NCBI GenBank assembly: GCA_036971475.1
Contig: JBAIZL010000001.1
Coordinates: 97,390,350 to 97,454,349 of the forward strand
Direction of reading: 5' to 3'
DNA from: Prosapia bicincta
Lineage: Eukaryota > Arthropoda > Insecta > Hemiptera > Cercopidae
DNA length: 64,000 nucleotides
The position numbers and the translations under genes are program-made. A model generated the notes under the pieces. That model was not told where the DNA came from and searched no databases. It worked only from the letters and a program-made list of their open reading frames with translations. Positions 40,182 to 62,381 of the stretch are shown here, in pieces. The first letter of the stretch is position 1; each line of letters starts with the position of its first letter.

Positions 40182-41839
40182 CAACAATTTTAAAACACTA
40201 ATGTTTGAATAGCATGGATTGTTTGGTCAAGAATGTAACTCATAACTAATATTATAAATAAATAGAATAGGTAAAAAACAAAACGTAACTACTAATTATG
40301 AATTTGAAAATTGAAAAGGTAAAAAATACATATGAAGCGTATATATAGCAAAAATGGTAAAATAAGGAAGGAACCAAATATTCGTATGAGAAAAGGAAAG
40401 TTAAATCAAAGTGAAAATACCTTCCTCCAGATTTATAGTTAACAATTTTAAATATGGGTCCACTTTGAGAAACATAACAAAATAATAAACCTACTCGTAC
40501 ATATGAACAAATTATAATCTAAAATGTATTTTAAAAATTATATTTGACCTAAAATAAATTTCTAAAATAATATTGCATGAAATAAAAAATGAAATGTGGA
40601 CAACTATCCATATATATATAAATTCGTAAACCGAATTTTGAGAGAAAATTTGTAAGAGCTTGTTACATAGCTGGGAGATGGCTCAAATTAAAGACATTAA
40701 CAGAAGGAAAGGTGAAAATTAAGATTTTTCTCAAATTTACAACATTTATGGGGTTTTTAAGAACTTAAAGTTACCAGAAATCTTCATAAGAACTACATTG
40801 CAATGTAAAACAGCTGTGTATGACATTCGAACATTTCAGCTGAGAAACAGCTGTACACATATTATATTAAGAACAGCTGAGTACAAATATTTAAACAGTA
40901 TTAAAGATTAATTATAAATATGAACTTGGGATCAGGTTTAGTTAATGAAGTATTAAATTAGAAATAATCACTGGTTCTGGAAGAAAAACATCACATTTTT
41001 ACCAATAATTAAATTAATATCAACAAATCCTATCATTAAAAAAAACACATTTTCTTCAACACTTTCATTTTCAATAACTATAAGTAAGACTTCAATCAAC
41101 CAAACCAGTTTTTAATCATGATCGACTTTATATTGCACTGTGTCTAGCGAAATTTCAAGATGGATTAAAGATACATATTAATAATACGATTGCTCAAAAA
41201 TATCAAATTGGAAACACATTTACAAAAAAAAAAGTTTAAAAAGAAATTTTGTGTGTAAAAAAATTTAATTATATTAAATTAATTTGTACATAAAATAAAA
41301 TTACTAAACCAAAGTTTAAAATTTGTTTCAATATCAATAGCGATTTTGCCTCTCAATCCTAGTCTGTAATAGATTTTGATTGAAACAAATATTAAAAAGG
41401 CTACAGCCAATTTATTATGGAGTAGGGTTCCCTTAAAATAAAACACTATACCAAAGTCATGACAGAGAGACCTAGAAGTTAACAATATATTGATCAAAGA
41501 GTAAGAGATGAATATTATCAGGAGAGGGAAAATTTCAACTATGGTAGTAAAAACAAGGCAGTTGTATACAACACACGATCAGCAAAAAATACTTTTATGA
41601 AATGTTCTTTGTACAGTTAATAATTTCTGTAAAATCTTTCTCCTGTGTCTTTAAATCGGTACATTTAAATATAATAATGATTATAATATTGTGTATTATA
41701 TAAATTTTTAGTTCAGTAGTGATATTACAAATATATAATATACCTTTAAGCCATTAATTTTGTATTTAATTGAAGGGTATATTATTGAACAGGTTTATCA
41801 GGTACAAAATGTTTAGTTCTATATTTGCACACTAAGAGC
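40182..41839. other. AT-rich DNA, no gene seen
   Basis: Several CAGCTG-containing phrases (GAACAGCTG, AACAGCTGT) cluster at 40810-40880. No coding region. Confidence 0.4.
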
Positions 41840-42022
41840 AGCACCAGATGCATAAGGTAGGGACAGTTTCATTTTAATTCATACTACTCCTTTCATAGAG
41901 AGCAGCACTTTATAGAAGTTGATTGTGAGACGGAGGTAGCTCGCTAGAGGTTGGCTGCCACGAGGGCTGGGCGGGTTTTGGGGGCTCAGACCCGGGTAAA
42001 AAAAAAAAAAAAAAAAAAAAAA
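41840..42022 (+). repeat. Retroposon-like 3' end with poly(A)
   Basis: A GC-rich stretch (GAGGGCTGGGCGGGTTTTGG) ends abruptly in about 24 As (41999-42022). This looks like the tail of a reverse-transcribed element; the family is not recognised. Confidence 0.3.
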
Positions 42023-42174
42023 TGAAATTTAATCCAAATCCTATTTTCCAACATGTTTACTTTTGTATAACAGTATCTATAACCGGGATTTATATTTTAC
42101 TAAGATATATGTTTAACCTTTGAACATTTTTAACGAAATCTTTTTCAATACTAATATCCTATATGTAATATAGT

Positions 42175-42178
42175 GTCA

Positions 42179-42210
<32 letters not shown>

Positions 42211-42227
42211 CTGTATGTTTGTGTGTT

Positions 42228-42266
<39 letters not shown>

Positions 42267-42413
42267 GTGTGTGTTGGTGAGTGTGTGTGTTTGTGTGTAT
42301 GTGAGTGGGTGTGTCTCTGTGTGTCTGTGAGTGTTTACGTGTCCATGTGTGCGTGTTTGTATTAGATACAGGCTTAATGTTACACATACACACATACATA
42401 CCCATAATTACGT

Positions 42414-42460
<47 letters not shown>
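42175..42460. repeat. (TG)n-rich stretch then (TA)n
   Basis: Imperfect TG repeats to about 42360, then (TA)n at 42418-42460, leading into the 86-base palindrome. Confidence 0.9.
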
Positions 42461-42464
<4 letters not shown>

Positions 42465-42642
42465 AACTAAGTCAAAATACAAATACAAGAATTATGATTG
42501 AATTTACAATTCTAAGCTTTTCGTTGGCTAACAGTACCAACATCATTAGGAATATTATGATGTTGGTACTGTTAGCCAACGAAAAGCTTTGATTTGTAAA
42601 TTCAATTATAATTCTTGTATTTGTATTTTGACTTAGTTCTTT
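42461..42642. mobile_element. 86-base palindrome with two facing hammerhead-like motifs
   Basis: Arms 42461-42546 and 42557-42642 are near-perfect reverse complements around TAGGAATATT. Each arm carries GATGATGTTGG or its complement (right arm: ATGATGTTGG), a TACTGTTAG loop, then CCAACGAAAAGCTT. The left edge abuts (TA)n. Confidence 0.75.
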
Positions 42643-42683
42643 ATTAATACACAAGAATACATATTGCGATATATACTTAGATA

Positions 42684-43567
<884 letters not shown>

Positions 43568-43586
43568 ATATATATATATATATATA

Positions 43587-45210
43587 AGCCTAAATATACG
43601 TTGTTAAAACGTTTTCCGTTTTTATCCGATTCCCAGTCACCACAACTCTGTCCGCTACAAGTTCATCTTCTAGCTCTTCACGTAATAATTATTCTGTTTG
43701 TCCAACCCTCCAACAACTCATCCCCAAATTCCGGGTTGTTCTTCCGATAAAACTCTTTTTTTTAATATATTGTAGTAAATATATAAACTCTAGTAGTAAA
43801 TTACTTGTAGTAAACTGTACTCGTACCTATGATACCTCTATACTTATTACACCCCTTCTCTCCATTTTTGTATACTTCGTCAGGTTTTCCATCACCCCGA
43901 CAATATTTTGCAATAATGTAGTAATACCTACATACATCCTGTTCTTTCCGCATTTTACTAACTCCTCCGGGTGTTTTCTTGTCCTGTTATTTTTCAGTTT
44001 CACAACCTTCTATGTTTATTTCTTCTTATACACTATTTATCTTTTCTGTTTTAAGTACGTCCGTTGGGAATACATGTTATGCGTCATCTTCTCTTTGAAA
44101 TTCCACTCTCCAAAGCGTTCAAAATAATCATCCTACATTTGAAGTAAGAATTGTAACTTTGGTTTTTTCCTTTTTGTGTAGCGACTTTATTACTCTTTAG
44201 ATATGGAACGGGGAGGGTTTCTGTAATTGCATTTCGATTTAAGGGTTTTTTTAATGTAAACGACAACAATAGCTCAAGGGTCAGACAACGATACATCAGC
44301 AATGCCCTCAGTTCTAAAATATGCAATGTAAGTTATAATGAAGGGTTTTTTACTTCCGCCGAAAGATTGCGCTACTTATGCTTGCTAGAAACTGTGAAAA
44401 TGGTTCCAAAATACCTTTTCCATTTTTATGTCTATTTAGCGAATAAATACGTGATTTTATATCATTGAGATGAATCGTTTAAGTAGGCTACATTTATTTC
44501 ATTCATTAATTTTGAACCGTACGTTACTCTCTAAAGGTAATATAATCTTCAATAAGGCTTGTGTTAAATAATATATTTAAATACAACCGCCAATTGTAGC
44601 CCTAAGGCGTTTACCCATACTTACTATATCTGAGAGCTGAAAATAGCAAAGACAATTTTTAGGAGCACTAGAGATAGATTCCAACACCTTAATGGTAATG
44701 AGCGTGTGCTTTTCCAACTTCACCACTCAGATGCCTAATTTTCAGTTATTTTTATATAAACATATGTTTCAAAAGAATTAAAAAATTATAAAATATTAAA
44801 TAATTTTCCTCTTGATTTCGTTTATTTAATGTACAATACGTTTTAGGGCCACACATAAACTGTAGCGTAAATTAAGCAATAAAAACCGAATTCAAAATAC
44901 TGTAAACATAATTATTAAAAGATAAGAAAATGGATTGACAGTAAACAAGTAGACATTAGTGATAAAACAATTAATTTAAAAGACATTAGTGTTCCAACAA
45001 TGTGCGGTCATTCAAGCAAACAATTTTCATGATTAGATTTGTTTGATTAATCGTGTTTTAGACAGGAAAATCAATTTTAATTATATTAGCTCCTTTGAGG
45101 TAGACTTCGATAATACAATCAGCTTAATACTAATTCACTACTCTATACTTTTATAATCTGCAGTCTTTGCCTTTCATTGAGACAACTCGTAAGTAAAATT
45201 ACTAACCACT
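43587..45210. other. Upstream region of the receptor gene
   Basis: 43600-44000 is C/T-rich without a convincing frame. No clear TATA/initiator pair can be assigned for the receptor; TATACTTTTATAATCTGCAG at 45144-45163 is a weak candidate. Confidence 0.3.
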
Positions 45211-53144
<7,934 letters not shown>

Positions 53145-53276
53145 TTGGAGAAATAGCCAACATCATTTCAACCAAATAATATAAACAGTACTGGAATAAT
53201 TGAAGGACACTTTAGTGTCAATTATAATACGAGTATAAACCAGTAGCATCCTTAGTTATAAAGTAATACAGTTCTT

Positions 53277-53282
53277 AATAAA
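53277..53282 (+). terminator. Candidate polyadenylation signal of the receptor gene
   Basis: AATAAA about 133 bases after the receptor stop codon. In such AT-rich DNA this hexamer also occurs by chance, so the position is the main support. Confidence 0.35.
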
Positions 53283-54769
53283 CTATTTTGCAAATTTCGA
53301 TAAAACATAAACAATCATGTGCCCAGTTGTAATCTTCAGTTGATGTTAAGAGAATTTGCATAGTGATTTTGTGTTAATACTATACCCAAAAGGTTTTCTT
53401 TCATTTTTTAAAATGTATGCAAAGACAGAAAAGTATATAATTTAATTACCCAACTAACTATTTAAAAAGAGTTCATGAATTAAAAATCATACAACTTTTA
53501 AAGACTCTTCTAGCATTTACAATTTAGCTTGGTATTTATGTTGTTTTAGTTTCAATCAATTTTTACATAGATAACCTTAAAATTTATGTCTAAAATTGAA
53601 ACTTAATTTATGCGTAGACTAATTTGTATATTTTATTTCTGCATATTCTATAGTTATTAATTTTAAAAATGAAACGTTTCATGCGAATTGGGCTAATATT
53701 TTAGTTTCGCTAATATGCCCGCCATTAAAGGTAAATTAGCGAATCAAATATGTATTTAATGTTATTGCAATAACAATATAACTGTTTGTAAATGTTCTAT
53801 GTATTTCTTTTAAATATGTCTCCTTCTATATATCTATTCAAATTTGATAGTTTTGCTTACAATGTTGACTATATAACGTTTCAGCGGCTAAAACGTTGTC
53901 GAGTTACTTAAATTAATATGTAGGGCTACATGGTCTATTAGTACAATAGGTAAAGATCTAGTTCATGTGTAATAGAGTAATGTAAAAGCACCAAGATGAA
54001 GACGGTTACTATCTGTTAGTATCTACTTGGAGTAACAATGACTTATTGGGTATACTTCATAATGGGTCTCAAGTTAAACATAGAATTGAAATTTTAGGGA
54101 CTGAAATTATTACTTACATTTTTATTCTAAATGTGGTTTTTGGAATTCCAAAGGAGAAACAAGACTCTTACTTAAAAACAACGTTTTGTTTTCAGACAGT
54201 ATAGTTACAGAAGTATTGTTTCTAATCAATAACAGTGCATAATTTGGAACTGTTTCTTCGAATAAATTACGTTTGATGTAGTAAACGACTAGTAAATAAC
54301 TTTAGCTAGTAACAACTTTATTAAATAATTTCAATACATTTTAAACTTTTCCAATTACAATATAGTTTCTATATTGTACTTTTCCCCGCCTTGTTACTCA
54401 CAATATTTTTCATATTTAACCGGTTTTGTAGTATTCTTGACAACCATACATAGTTACACATCAATTCTACACAAATGTCATATTTAGATTGTATAAAAAA
54501 ATTTTTTAAATTAAATATAATGTAAATTCATTATTATAAATTATATTAAATATGTTTTTGTGACTTACAAGGTAAACTAGGAGCAGAAATGATTAAAACA
54601 ATATGGTTTTTAGAAAATATGTTTAAGAAAATATTTTAATAGTTATGTATATCTACCTAAATAGTTATACTTATTTTTATGTAAACTTTAAATCAAGGCA
54701 GTCTTTTTTGTGTTACGTATGAGCAAAAAAAAAAAAATTATAATGGAAAATATTTTATACTTAATAATA

Positions 54770-54866
<97 letters not shown>

Positions 54867-55548
54867 CGTGACATTCCCTTTAATTTGTAACATTGTATAG
54901 GAACTGGTGACTTTCTTAACTGTTAGTTTTTCAACAAAACTAAACTTTTCAGCATGTGTAGAGTAAAGTCTTTAGGGGGCCTATGTTATAAAGTAAAATT
55001 ACTTAAATTTCAAGAATTTTCACATTAGGCTTTATTTTTAACAATTAGTTTCAATATTTTTAAAATCAAACCTGATTAAAAACGCACAGTCTTTTAAACT
55101 GGTATTTTATAATAGTTATTTTAGAATATTTGTATCAGGTAATTTATTTTTGTGTGCCTGGTTATTTAAACAGCAATTAACAAGTATTAAAAAGTAAGTT
55201 CAATAAATTTTATTCTTTCTTCATTATTCATTTAAGAGTAAAACCTTTCTTATTATACATTTTATTCAAGTGTAAATAGTTCACGAGCAAACAAGAACCT
55301 ATTTTGTAGATCATGTTTAAATAAAATAACTGAAATTACGTCTAAAGTAATATATATAGTTTTAAAATTATTTGTTTAAATGATGCTTCTGTAAATTTTA
55401 CATTAAATACCTAAAAGACAATCTGTTGCAAGCTATTGTATCTACTACGAAAGAAAATTTGATTAGCCCAAAAGGAAGCACTTAGGCTGAGGACCCTGTG
55501 GCGCACAGCTTGACTGGTGTAATGTAGTTACAGTGATACTCATGCCTT
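53283..55548. other. Spacer between receptor and eclosion hormone genes
   Basis: AT-rich, with one (TA)n(GA)n tract. No coding frame of note. The last 70 bases become GC-richer towards the TATA box. Confidence 0.5.
54774..54860. repeat. (TA)n(GA)n microsatellite
   Basis: About 26 TA then about 17 GA units, between the receptor gene and the eclosion hormone promoter. Confidence 0.95.
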
Positions 55549-55556
55549 CTATATAA
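55549..55556 (+). promoter_or_regulatory. TATA box, candidate eclosion hormone promoter
   Basis: CTATATAA lies 28-35 bases before two initiator-like positions (A55578 and A55584). The local composition changes sharply from AT-rich to mixed GC over about 55480-55620, unlike the surroundings. Confidence 0.5.
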
Positions 55557-55577
55557 CAGCCGGTGTCTTCACTTCTC

Positions 55578-55616
55578 ACATTCAGAGCCTGAGCCGATCT
55601 CTTCTGGGTGTTCAAG
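55578..55616 (+). other. EH: Probable non-coding exon 1 of the eclosion hormone gene
   Basis: A compact GC-richer stretch with a TATA box, initiator-like TCACATTCAG and, about 35 bases on, a consensus donor CAAG|GTAAGC at 55616/55617. There is no ATG in it. The next good acceptor with a gene after it is at 63664, giving a 5' UTR intron of about 8.05 kb. Eclosion hormone genes of other insects also start with an untranslated exon. The link is inferred from orientation and signals, not shown by a transcript. Confidence 0.55.
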
Positions 55617-55861
55617 GTAAGCTGAGCCGGTATCTTTATTATTTATAATTTAAATTTTATACAAACTTTTACAGTTATACTAAAAACATATATAGTTTAC
55701 TTGATGGATGTGATAAAGTGTACAACTTTAGATAAGATTTGTAAAAACATTCTCTATGCTCATGAATAATATTGTATACAATCTGTAGTGCTTGTTTAAA
55801 AATAATTTGTGAAGGTAATGTCGATACAATTGGAATCTTCTTTTGTTTGAAACTATTTCTG

Positions 55862-55922
55862 TTTAATTGTTACTTCGAATTATTTAAGCCTATATGTTTA
55901 TCTTTAAGTATGGTTCGGTAGC
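55862..55922 (+). repeat. Direct repeat, copy 1
   Basis: A 61-base stretch from TTTAATTGTTACTTCGAATT to ATGGTTCGGTAG, repeated about 1.5 kb downstream with apparently one substitution (GCC to GTC). Confidence 0.8.
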
Positions 55923-57382
55923 TAGTTTAAAATTCAAAAGTTTTAATTCAACAAAACATTGCTATTATTATATATTATTACAAGAACTTCAAAATAACTA
56001 TAAAAAGTATTTTGAAAAGGCTTTAAAATTAAAACAACTGTTTTGACGAAATAATTTAATTTTAATGTTTCAAGAGTTTTATGTACTACAAATTTATACT
56101 TTTAATTCATTAGAAATTTACATATTTAACTTCATAAATTTTATGAGTTTTCAGGAACAGTACTTTAATACAGCACAACAAAGTAACTTATGATCGTACT
56201 CTTTAGAGGAAACTTTATCAATTTACTCAGTAGTTTGATTTAAAATAGCTTAATCAAATAATACCCTCACTAATGTAATTTTAAACACTAACTCAAACCT
56301 AATACTTTTATGTAGTACCATTGCCAATTTTAATTACTTTCGTAGGGTAAATTAATTTGTCATTTATTTTTTTCATTTTATAAAATGTATGATATTATCT
56401 TTTTAATAAAGTCACTATGTTTTATTATTTTTAAAATCTACTATTTTATTATTTTTAGAAGAAATATATTGTAAACATTGTATTAAAAAATTGTTTAATA
56501 ACAAAACCAGACATTCTTTCTATTATAAATCTTGATCACACCTAATTTTCCACAGTAAATTACAAATGTTTAATTTACAATCTCTTTAGCAACTACGGTT
56601 TACCTAAGAAATGTTATGTACTACAATAAGTGCGATCTCATAAAATCTAAAGAAATATCATTTAATGTTAGTTATAACTCCCTTAATTTATTACAACTTT
56701 ACACTTTATTGTTGATATAGACCTAACACCCTACCCATCCTGTTACCTCTCAAATAGACAACAAATAAAAAAACAAGTTTTAGTTTGAATTTTTAAAACG
56801 TTTCGTTTATCGAACATTAAAAGTAAACAGAACATTAATCTCTTTATAACGAACATTAATTCTAATCTGTGTAACAAACTCCGGTTTCATGTTTTTCGGT
56901 TTTATTAAAAATAAATCAGCTAAACCATTTAATTGCTTATTGTTCTGAAATAATCCTAAAATGAAATTGTTTAGAACAATATTTCCTTCAAAATTTAATT
57001 TAGAAATTATGTCATATCAACTGAAATAACATGCCATTGAAACAAAAATTTGTCGTCATTTCAGCATGTTACTCGTTTGTAAATCTATAATTTCTTTTAT
57101 ATTTCTAGACAAGTAACTACTTTTTATTAAAATAGATTATAAAAGCAATAAATACAAAAACCCCTTTAGACCACTATAATGACTTATTGAAACGAAAGTC
57201 GTTTTCAACTAATACTGTACAAAATTAATTGTCCCATTTGTACTTACTGGTAACAAAAAATGGTTCTTCAACACTATTACAAGTAATACTCTTTTAATAG
57301 TATTAACCTTTATTTCCAACCAAAATTATCAAAACTCTAAACAAAAATATATTTTCAATCGTATTATTTTTTTATACGGCTA

Positions 57383-57442
57383 TTTAATTGTTACTTCGAA
57401 TTATTTAAGTCTATATGTTTATCTTTAAGTATGGTTCGGTAG
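57383..57442 (+). repeat. Direct repeat, copy 2
   Basis: Second copy of the same 61-base unit in the same orientation inside the eclosion hormone leader intron. The flanks differ, so only this segment is shared. Confidence 0.8.
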
Positions 57443-57794
57443 TACAATTTTTATCTTACAGAAAACAGTTCAAATTGTGTTGTTTTTTTCTCGCTGCAGA
57501 GTCTACTATAGATTGTTAAAACATAATTGTTAATTTTTAACTTGTTATACCTAAAATTGGCACCGAAGGAAACACTAATTTAAATATTCATAACCTTTAA
57601 CAAAAGTGTTAACGGTCTTAATATATTATTTATTTTTAAAATACACGCATTTGCTGTCTTAGATTACACTATATTCAAATGCACATCCCCTGTGTCTCTA
57701 CATATTTCATCATGTTTTTTTGCATTAATGTTATAAATATTATGGATTTAATGTTTTTCAAAATACATCTTCATTAGTATATAAGGGATAGCTG

Positions 57795-57875
57795 ATATAT
57801 CTCAGGCCCATTTCACAGATTCGACCCTACCATACGAGTGGTCCCCCAGTTCTCCACTAGACTACCCTAATAATG
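57795..57875 (-). repeat. tRNA-like SINE remnant
   Basis: On the minus strand a box A-like TAGTCTAGTGGAG is followed about 35 bases on by box B-like GGGTCGAATCT. The cloverleaf stems do not pair well, so this is a tRNA-derived SINE or tRNA pseudogene rather than a working tRNA. Confidence 0.35.
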
Positions 57876-60139
57876 TAGCACATATTTCCGAAACGACAAT
57901 AGGTTTCATTACCCTATTACCCATGGTTCCCGACAATCATTGTCTAGAATATATTTGTTCCTTTGATACAACCATATCCTTCGTTTAACTTGGTAGATTA
58001 AAAACGATAACACAAACCTGTGTATAGTCTCAATAAGATAATTTTTTTTATTATTGAATTACGTTTTAACTAGAAAGTTTAGAATGTTTTTATATATTAT
58101 AATTGTTGGTCATGCTAATTAATATATTACAAAATATAGCTTTGAAATATACTGTGGCTTAAACTTTTTTTAATTTTAGACTAATTTTTTTATCCAACGC
58201 ACATTATATAACCTAGCCTAATGTAACAAGAATATATTTATGGTAAGGTTTGACCCACTACTCTGTAATGTACTATTACATTTTACAAGTAATAGTAACT
58301 TGTATAACACTGGCGATTATATCTCGGTTGTTAAAACACGTTTGATATAATAAAATGAGTCAATGAGAGTAAATGTGGGTTTTCTTATGTATTAAATAAA
58401 AAACTAATTCTTTCGATAAAAGTACTAAACCAGAGATTTTTATAGGTAAGGTAGACGAAATTTATGAAGTAACACCGCCTTGTAAGTCGGCAATAGCGTG
58501 TCATTCAGCCTAGAAATGTCATTTCGTGCTAAGATATAATGCGAATACTGACATTATGACAGCGGCACGTACACTATAGGGTACTGATTTTACCGATTAA
58601 GAAACGAAAAAATTGGAGAAAAAACAGAAAAAAGATGTTATAATGCATAAGTTTATTTTGATCCCATACACTGAAAATAACATAGTATAATGTAAGTATA
58701 CTAAATTATAAATAAAAAAACCTCTTAAGCGATAAACGTTTCATTTATGACCTGATAAACATTTCACTTTGCAATCGAAATGTATATCAGGATATAAACT
58801 AAAAGTGTATGTAGCATAAGAAATTTAATTTATTTAAAATTAAAAATCACACAACTTTTACTCCAAGTTTTAAATATAAATAAATATACTCAGCTTATTT
58901 TTAATCCATTCCTAAGTCATGTAATTTAAACTTACGTAACCATCTTCAGAAAAAAAGTTAAATGTTATTCCTCATATATTTACATTTCTACAGAAACAGA
59001 ATAAACTTACATACACCACTAAAAACCTATTTAATAATTACCTACTATAAATATATTCTCACTTATTCAAAGACTGTTATATGTGCGCGGTGATCGATAG
59101 GTTTGGGTGTCACCTATATGCCGAGTTACAGAGTGTGTTCGTGAAAAAGTTGTAAACCTGTTCAGAAAATCAGGTTAGGCCAACTTAACACATTTTATTT
59201 TCCGCCAGTTATTGCTTACATTAATAAACACTAAAAAAACAATTGCTGAACTCACGCTAACATCGTTTTCATAAGTTTATAAAAAACAAATTACTATACA
59301 CTACAAATGCTATTTCATTATACAACTAATTCTGCATATAATCATGCAGTATTTAAACACAATACAAAATATTCAACAAAGAAACAGACAACAGCTAGGC
59401 TACCGGTATTTTTAGCACATCTTGTACACCGTCCAACTTCCTTGTGCGTGGCGACTTAACCGCTTCCTTACGGGTCTACAAGCACTGGTCGACCTTCAAA
59501 ATTACAAATCGTAGGTTTTCTGCTTTATAGATTGTCACTGTAAAAAACTTGTTTTTCTTTGTGGTTATTCTAGCTTTGGAGATTGAAAGGTCAATGATCG
59601 GCGGTAATATTTGGCACGAGTCTATGTTGCGAAATACTGTCGCCAAACGAGTAACTGTGTTGGCGTTACGTGAAAATAAAATTACAACATTTCGAAATTT
59701 TATACTTATTTATATATTTGTTACAATAGTCATGCTTGAAATACAGGTTTGACACTGAACTTCGAAAAAGCAATTTGAATATCTTTTCAGATAAAGTATA
59801 GTTTTAAAATCACAAATGTAGTTGTTTTAGTAAATTAAAATTGTATGACTTTTTTGTCTATGCCAAAATAACTTACACTAAATATTTGTAAAATTGTGAA
59901 TAATTCCAATAGCATCTCCAGAAAATTGATTTAGTAAAACGTTTCCGTTAAAGCATTAGATACGAAGTTGTATTGTTTTTGCTTCCGCTTTATTATTTAA
60001 TTTGCATTAGAGCAAGTGTATTAGGCCTACTACACCAAAATATTTATTGTGAACACAAAATATTTACAAAAGAACTTCTGCAGGCTCCGTCTATAAATGC
60101 AATACTTCTTTCAATATAAGTCACAGTGTTTTATGAAAA

Positions 60140-60880
60140 TTATAAGAATAAAGAAAGATGGTGAAAAAAGAAGAAAGCTGGCTCTAAGTACCTGCCTTCG
60201 GCCTCACCTCCTTGTTAGAGAACACAAAGGCAATTGCTTAGGAGAATCTATAGTCCAGCATATGACCACCCCCCCCTCCACGAACCTAACCTCAAACCAG
60301 TGACCTCTAATCCGGGTGATTAGCGTCAGACAGGCGGCCGGTGCACCATGGATCGCCTGAAGAGTCTTTCGACTTTAGTGTAAGGCATGCGTTGGTGACC
60401 CTTGGCAGAGACGAGCTCTGACTACTCTGTGGCTTCGAGCTTTTTCAGAGCTTCTAGGAACCAGTATAACCTTCCGAACAGTCAGGTTCTCGTACTCTGA
60501 CTACTCCATTTGATTAGGTCGGTGTAGGTAGTTCATTCTGACCTTTATTCTCTCTCGATTGGCCTTATGTAAGGGCCGGACCCTCATGCTAGGAACTTGG
60601 TGTCTGGTGGACCTAAACCTATCTCGTTACACTTCATTTAACAGTCAGTACTTTATTGTTCAACTTTCAGACACAGTTCAAGCCACTGGAAGATGATTTT
60701 GCAAATAATATCCACTATGAGGAATAGAGCCACTGTTTACTATAATTGAATTAAAAGTAAAACAGAAGATGAGCTCGCACAGCAAACGAAGCTCAGGATC
60801 CCCTACTACTCCTATCAAAGCCGAGCCCTTCCCTATTTGATGGGTTACCAAACCGGGTTACCATCAGTTTCCCCCCTGTT
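60140..60880. other. GC-richer block, probable decayed transposon or SINE
   Basis: Composition rises well above the surroundings. On the minus strand, 60290-60365 has a tRNA-promoter-like layout (GGTGCACCGG then TGGTTTGAGG), suggesting a SINE head, but pairing is poor. No protein domain can be read in any frame. Confidence 0.25.
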
Positions 60881-62309
60881 TTAAAGTTGTACTACAAGAA
60901 AATTAGCCTAAAGTCAGATAAATATATATCCTGCAAGTGAAAAATAAAAATTTTTCAACTATGAAAATATTATAAATGACGAAAGAAGCGTAGATCATAC
61001 CAAGAGCATACTTGAAAAAAAATTAAGGGTCGTTTGAAAACGAAGGGAATTAAATGAAAAATAAAATCGACAATAACCAATAAGAACAGCTCAAGTGAAG
61101 AGGGCTGTTTGTTTTACTTTTCTTATGAAAATCTTTGTTACTGAAATACTAATATGTCAATCTATTTCAAAATGGCAGCCATATTAAAATGATACCTTTC
61201 CTTAAACACATTTATCAGTGTTGTACATTGGTATTATTAATTCCGGAATGTTTTGATGTTGATATTAGGTCCTAAGTTTGGTTACAGCCTTTTTCAAGTA
61301 TCGAGGTAAAGTGAACTTATCGCTGGGTTAACATTTTATTTTAAGTAAAAATGTCATACTGAAGGCATTGAAAAGTATGTGGCAGAAGCCTATTGGAAAA
61401 CGTCACATTAATAAAAAATATAGTTTTCTAGGAACCCCTAACGCTAGTAACAGACCACACTTGTTAGTTCCCAATACTCTTTTAATTTTAATGGTATAAT
61501 TGCTCAGAACATCCATAGATGGTTGAACTTTATACTAAAAAATGATCACAACTAATTTCTTCCTCTTACGCATAAGTATTAGCTACAAGCGAGTGATGTT
61601 TTAAATAAAATTTCTACATAATGTTTCATAGATTCTAGATCGTTCATATAACCTATCTTAAATAATTTTTTGAAACCAATCCGAAACCTTTCTGAACTGA
61701 TGCTACTACCCCTATTTGCTCTACATTTGCATATATTTTAAGTAAATGCAAACTAATAAAACTTGTAGTAAAATTGATATTGAATTGTCAAACACTTTGG
61801 TAGCGTATGTGTAGCTTGTTATAAAGGGAGAATTGCTTTCCTTTTCAAATACATTGTGAACTCAATATGAAATGCTTCCTCTCTGCAGACATCAATAAAG
61901 ATATGATATATTCCTTCTAGAACTTCATAAATTGATATATTCCTTCGTGAAACTGTGTTTATATTACTTACCATTGGAAGGGGCTGTTTGAAGCCCTTAT
62001 AACCTTCCGTTAAACAACGAGATAAACATTATGGCGGTTTATGTAGCAATATTACGATTTCTCCTCCAGAAAAAAATCTCGGTATTTTGCTTTATAGCAA
62101 CTCAAAGTGTGAAGTGTTTTGTTTTAAATTAATAACAAGAACACTTTGTAAGTTCAATCATTTTGTTTGCAAAGCAACTATTCTCTGAGGTTACAATAAG
62201 CAAAGTGCTATAATTCAGTTGTCCCAGACAATATTACAACCAAAATATACATTAGTATAATAATAAATTATTGTATTCAGAGGATATTCGTTATATTCTA
62301 ATACTCACA

Positions 62310-62311
<2 letters not shown>

Positions 62312-62380
<69 letters not shown>
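62312..62380. repeat. (TA)n microsatellite
   Basis: About 34 uninterrupted TA dinucleotides in the eclosion hormone leader intron. Confidence 0.95.
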
Positions 62381-62381
<1 letters not shown>

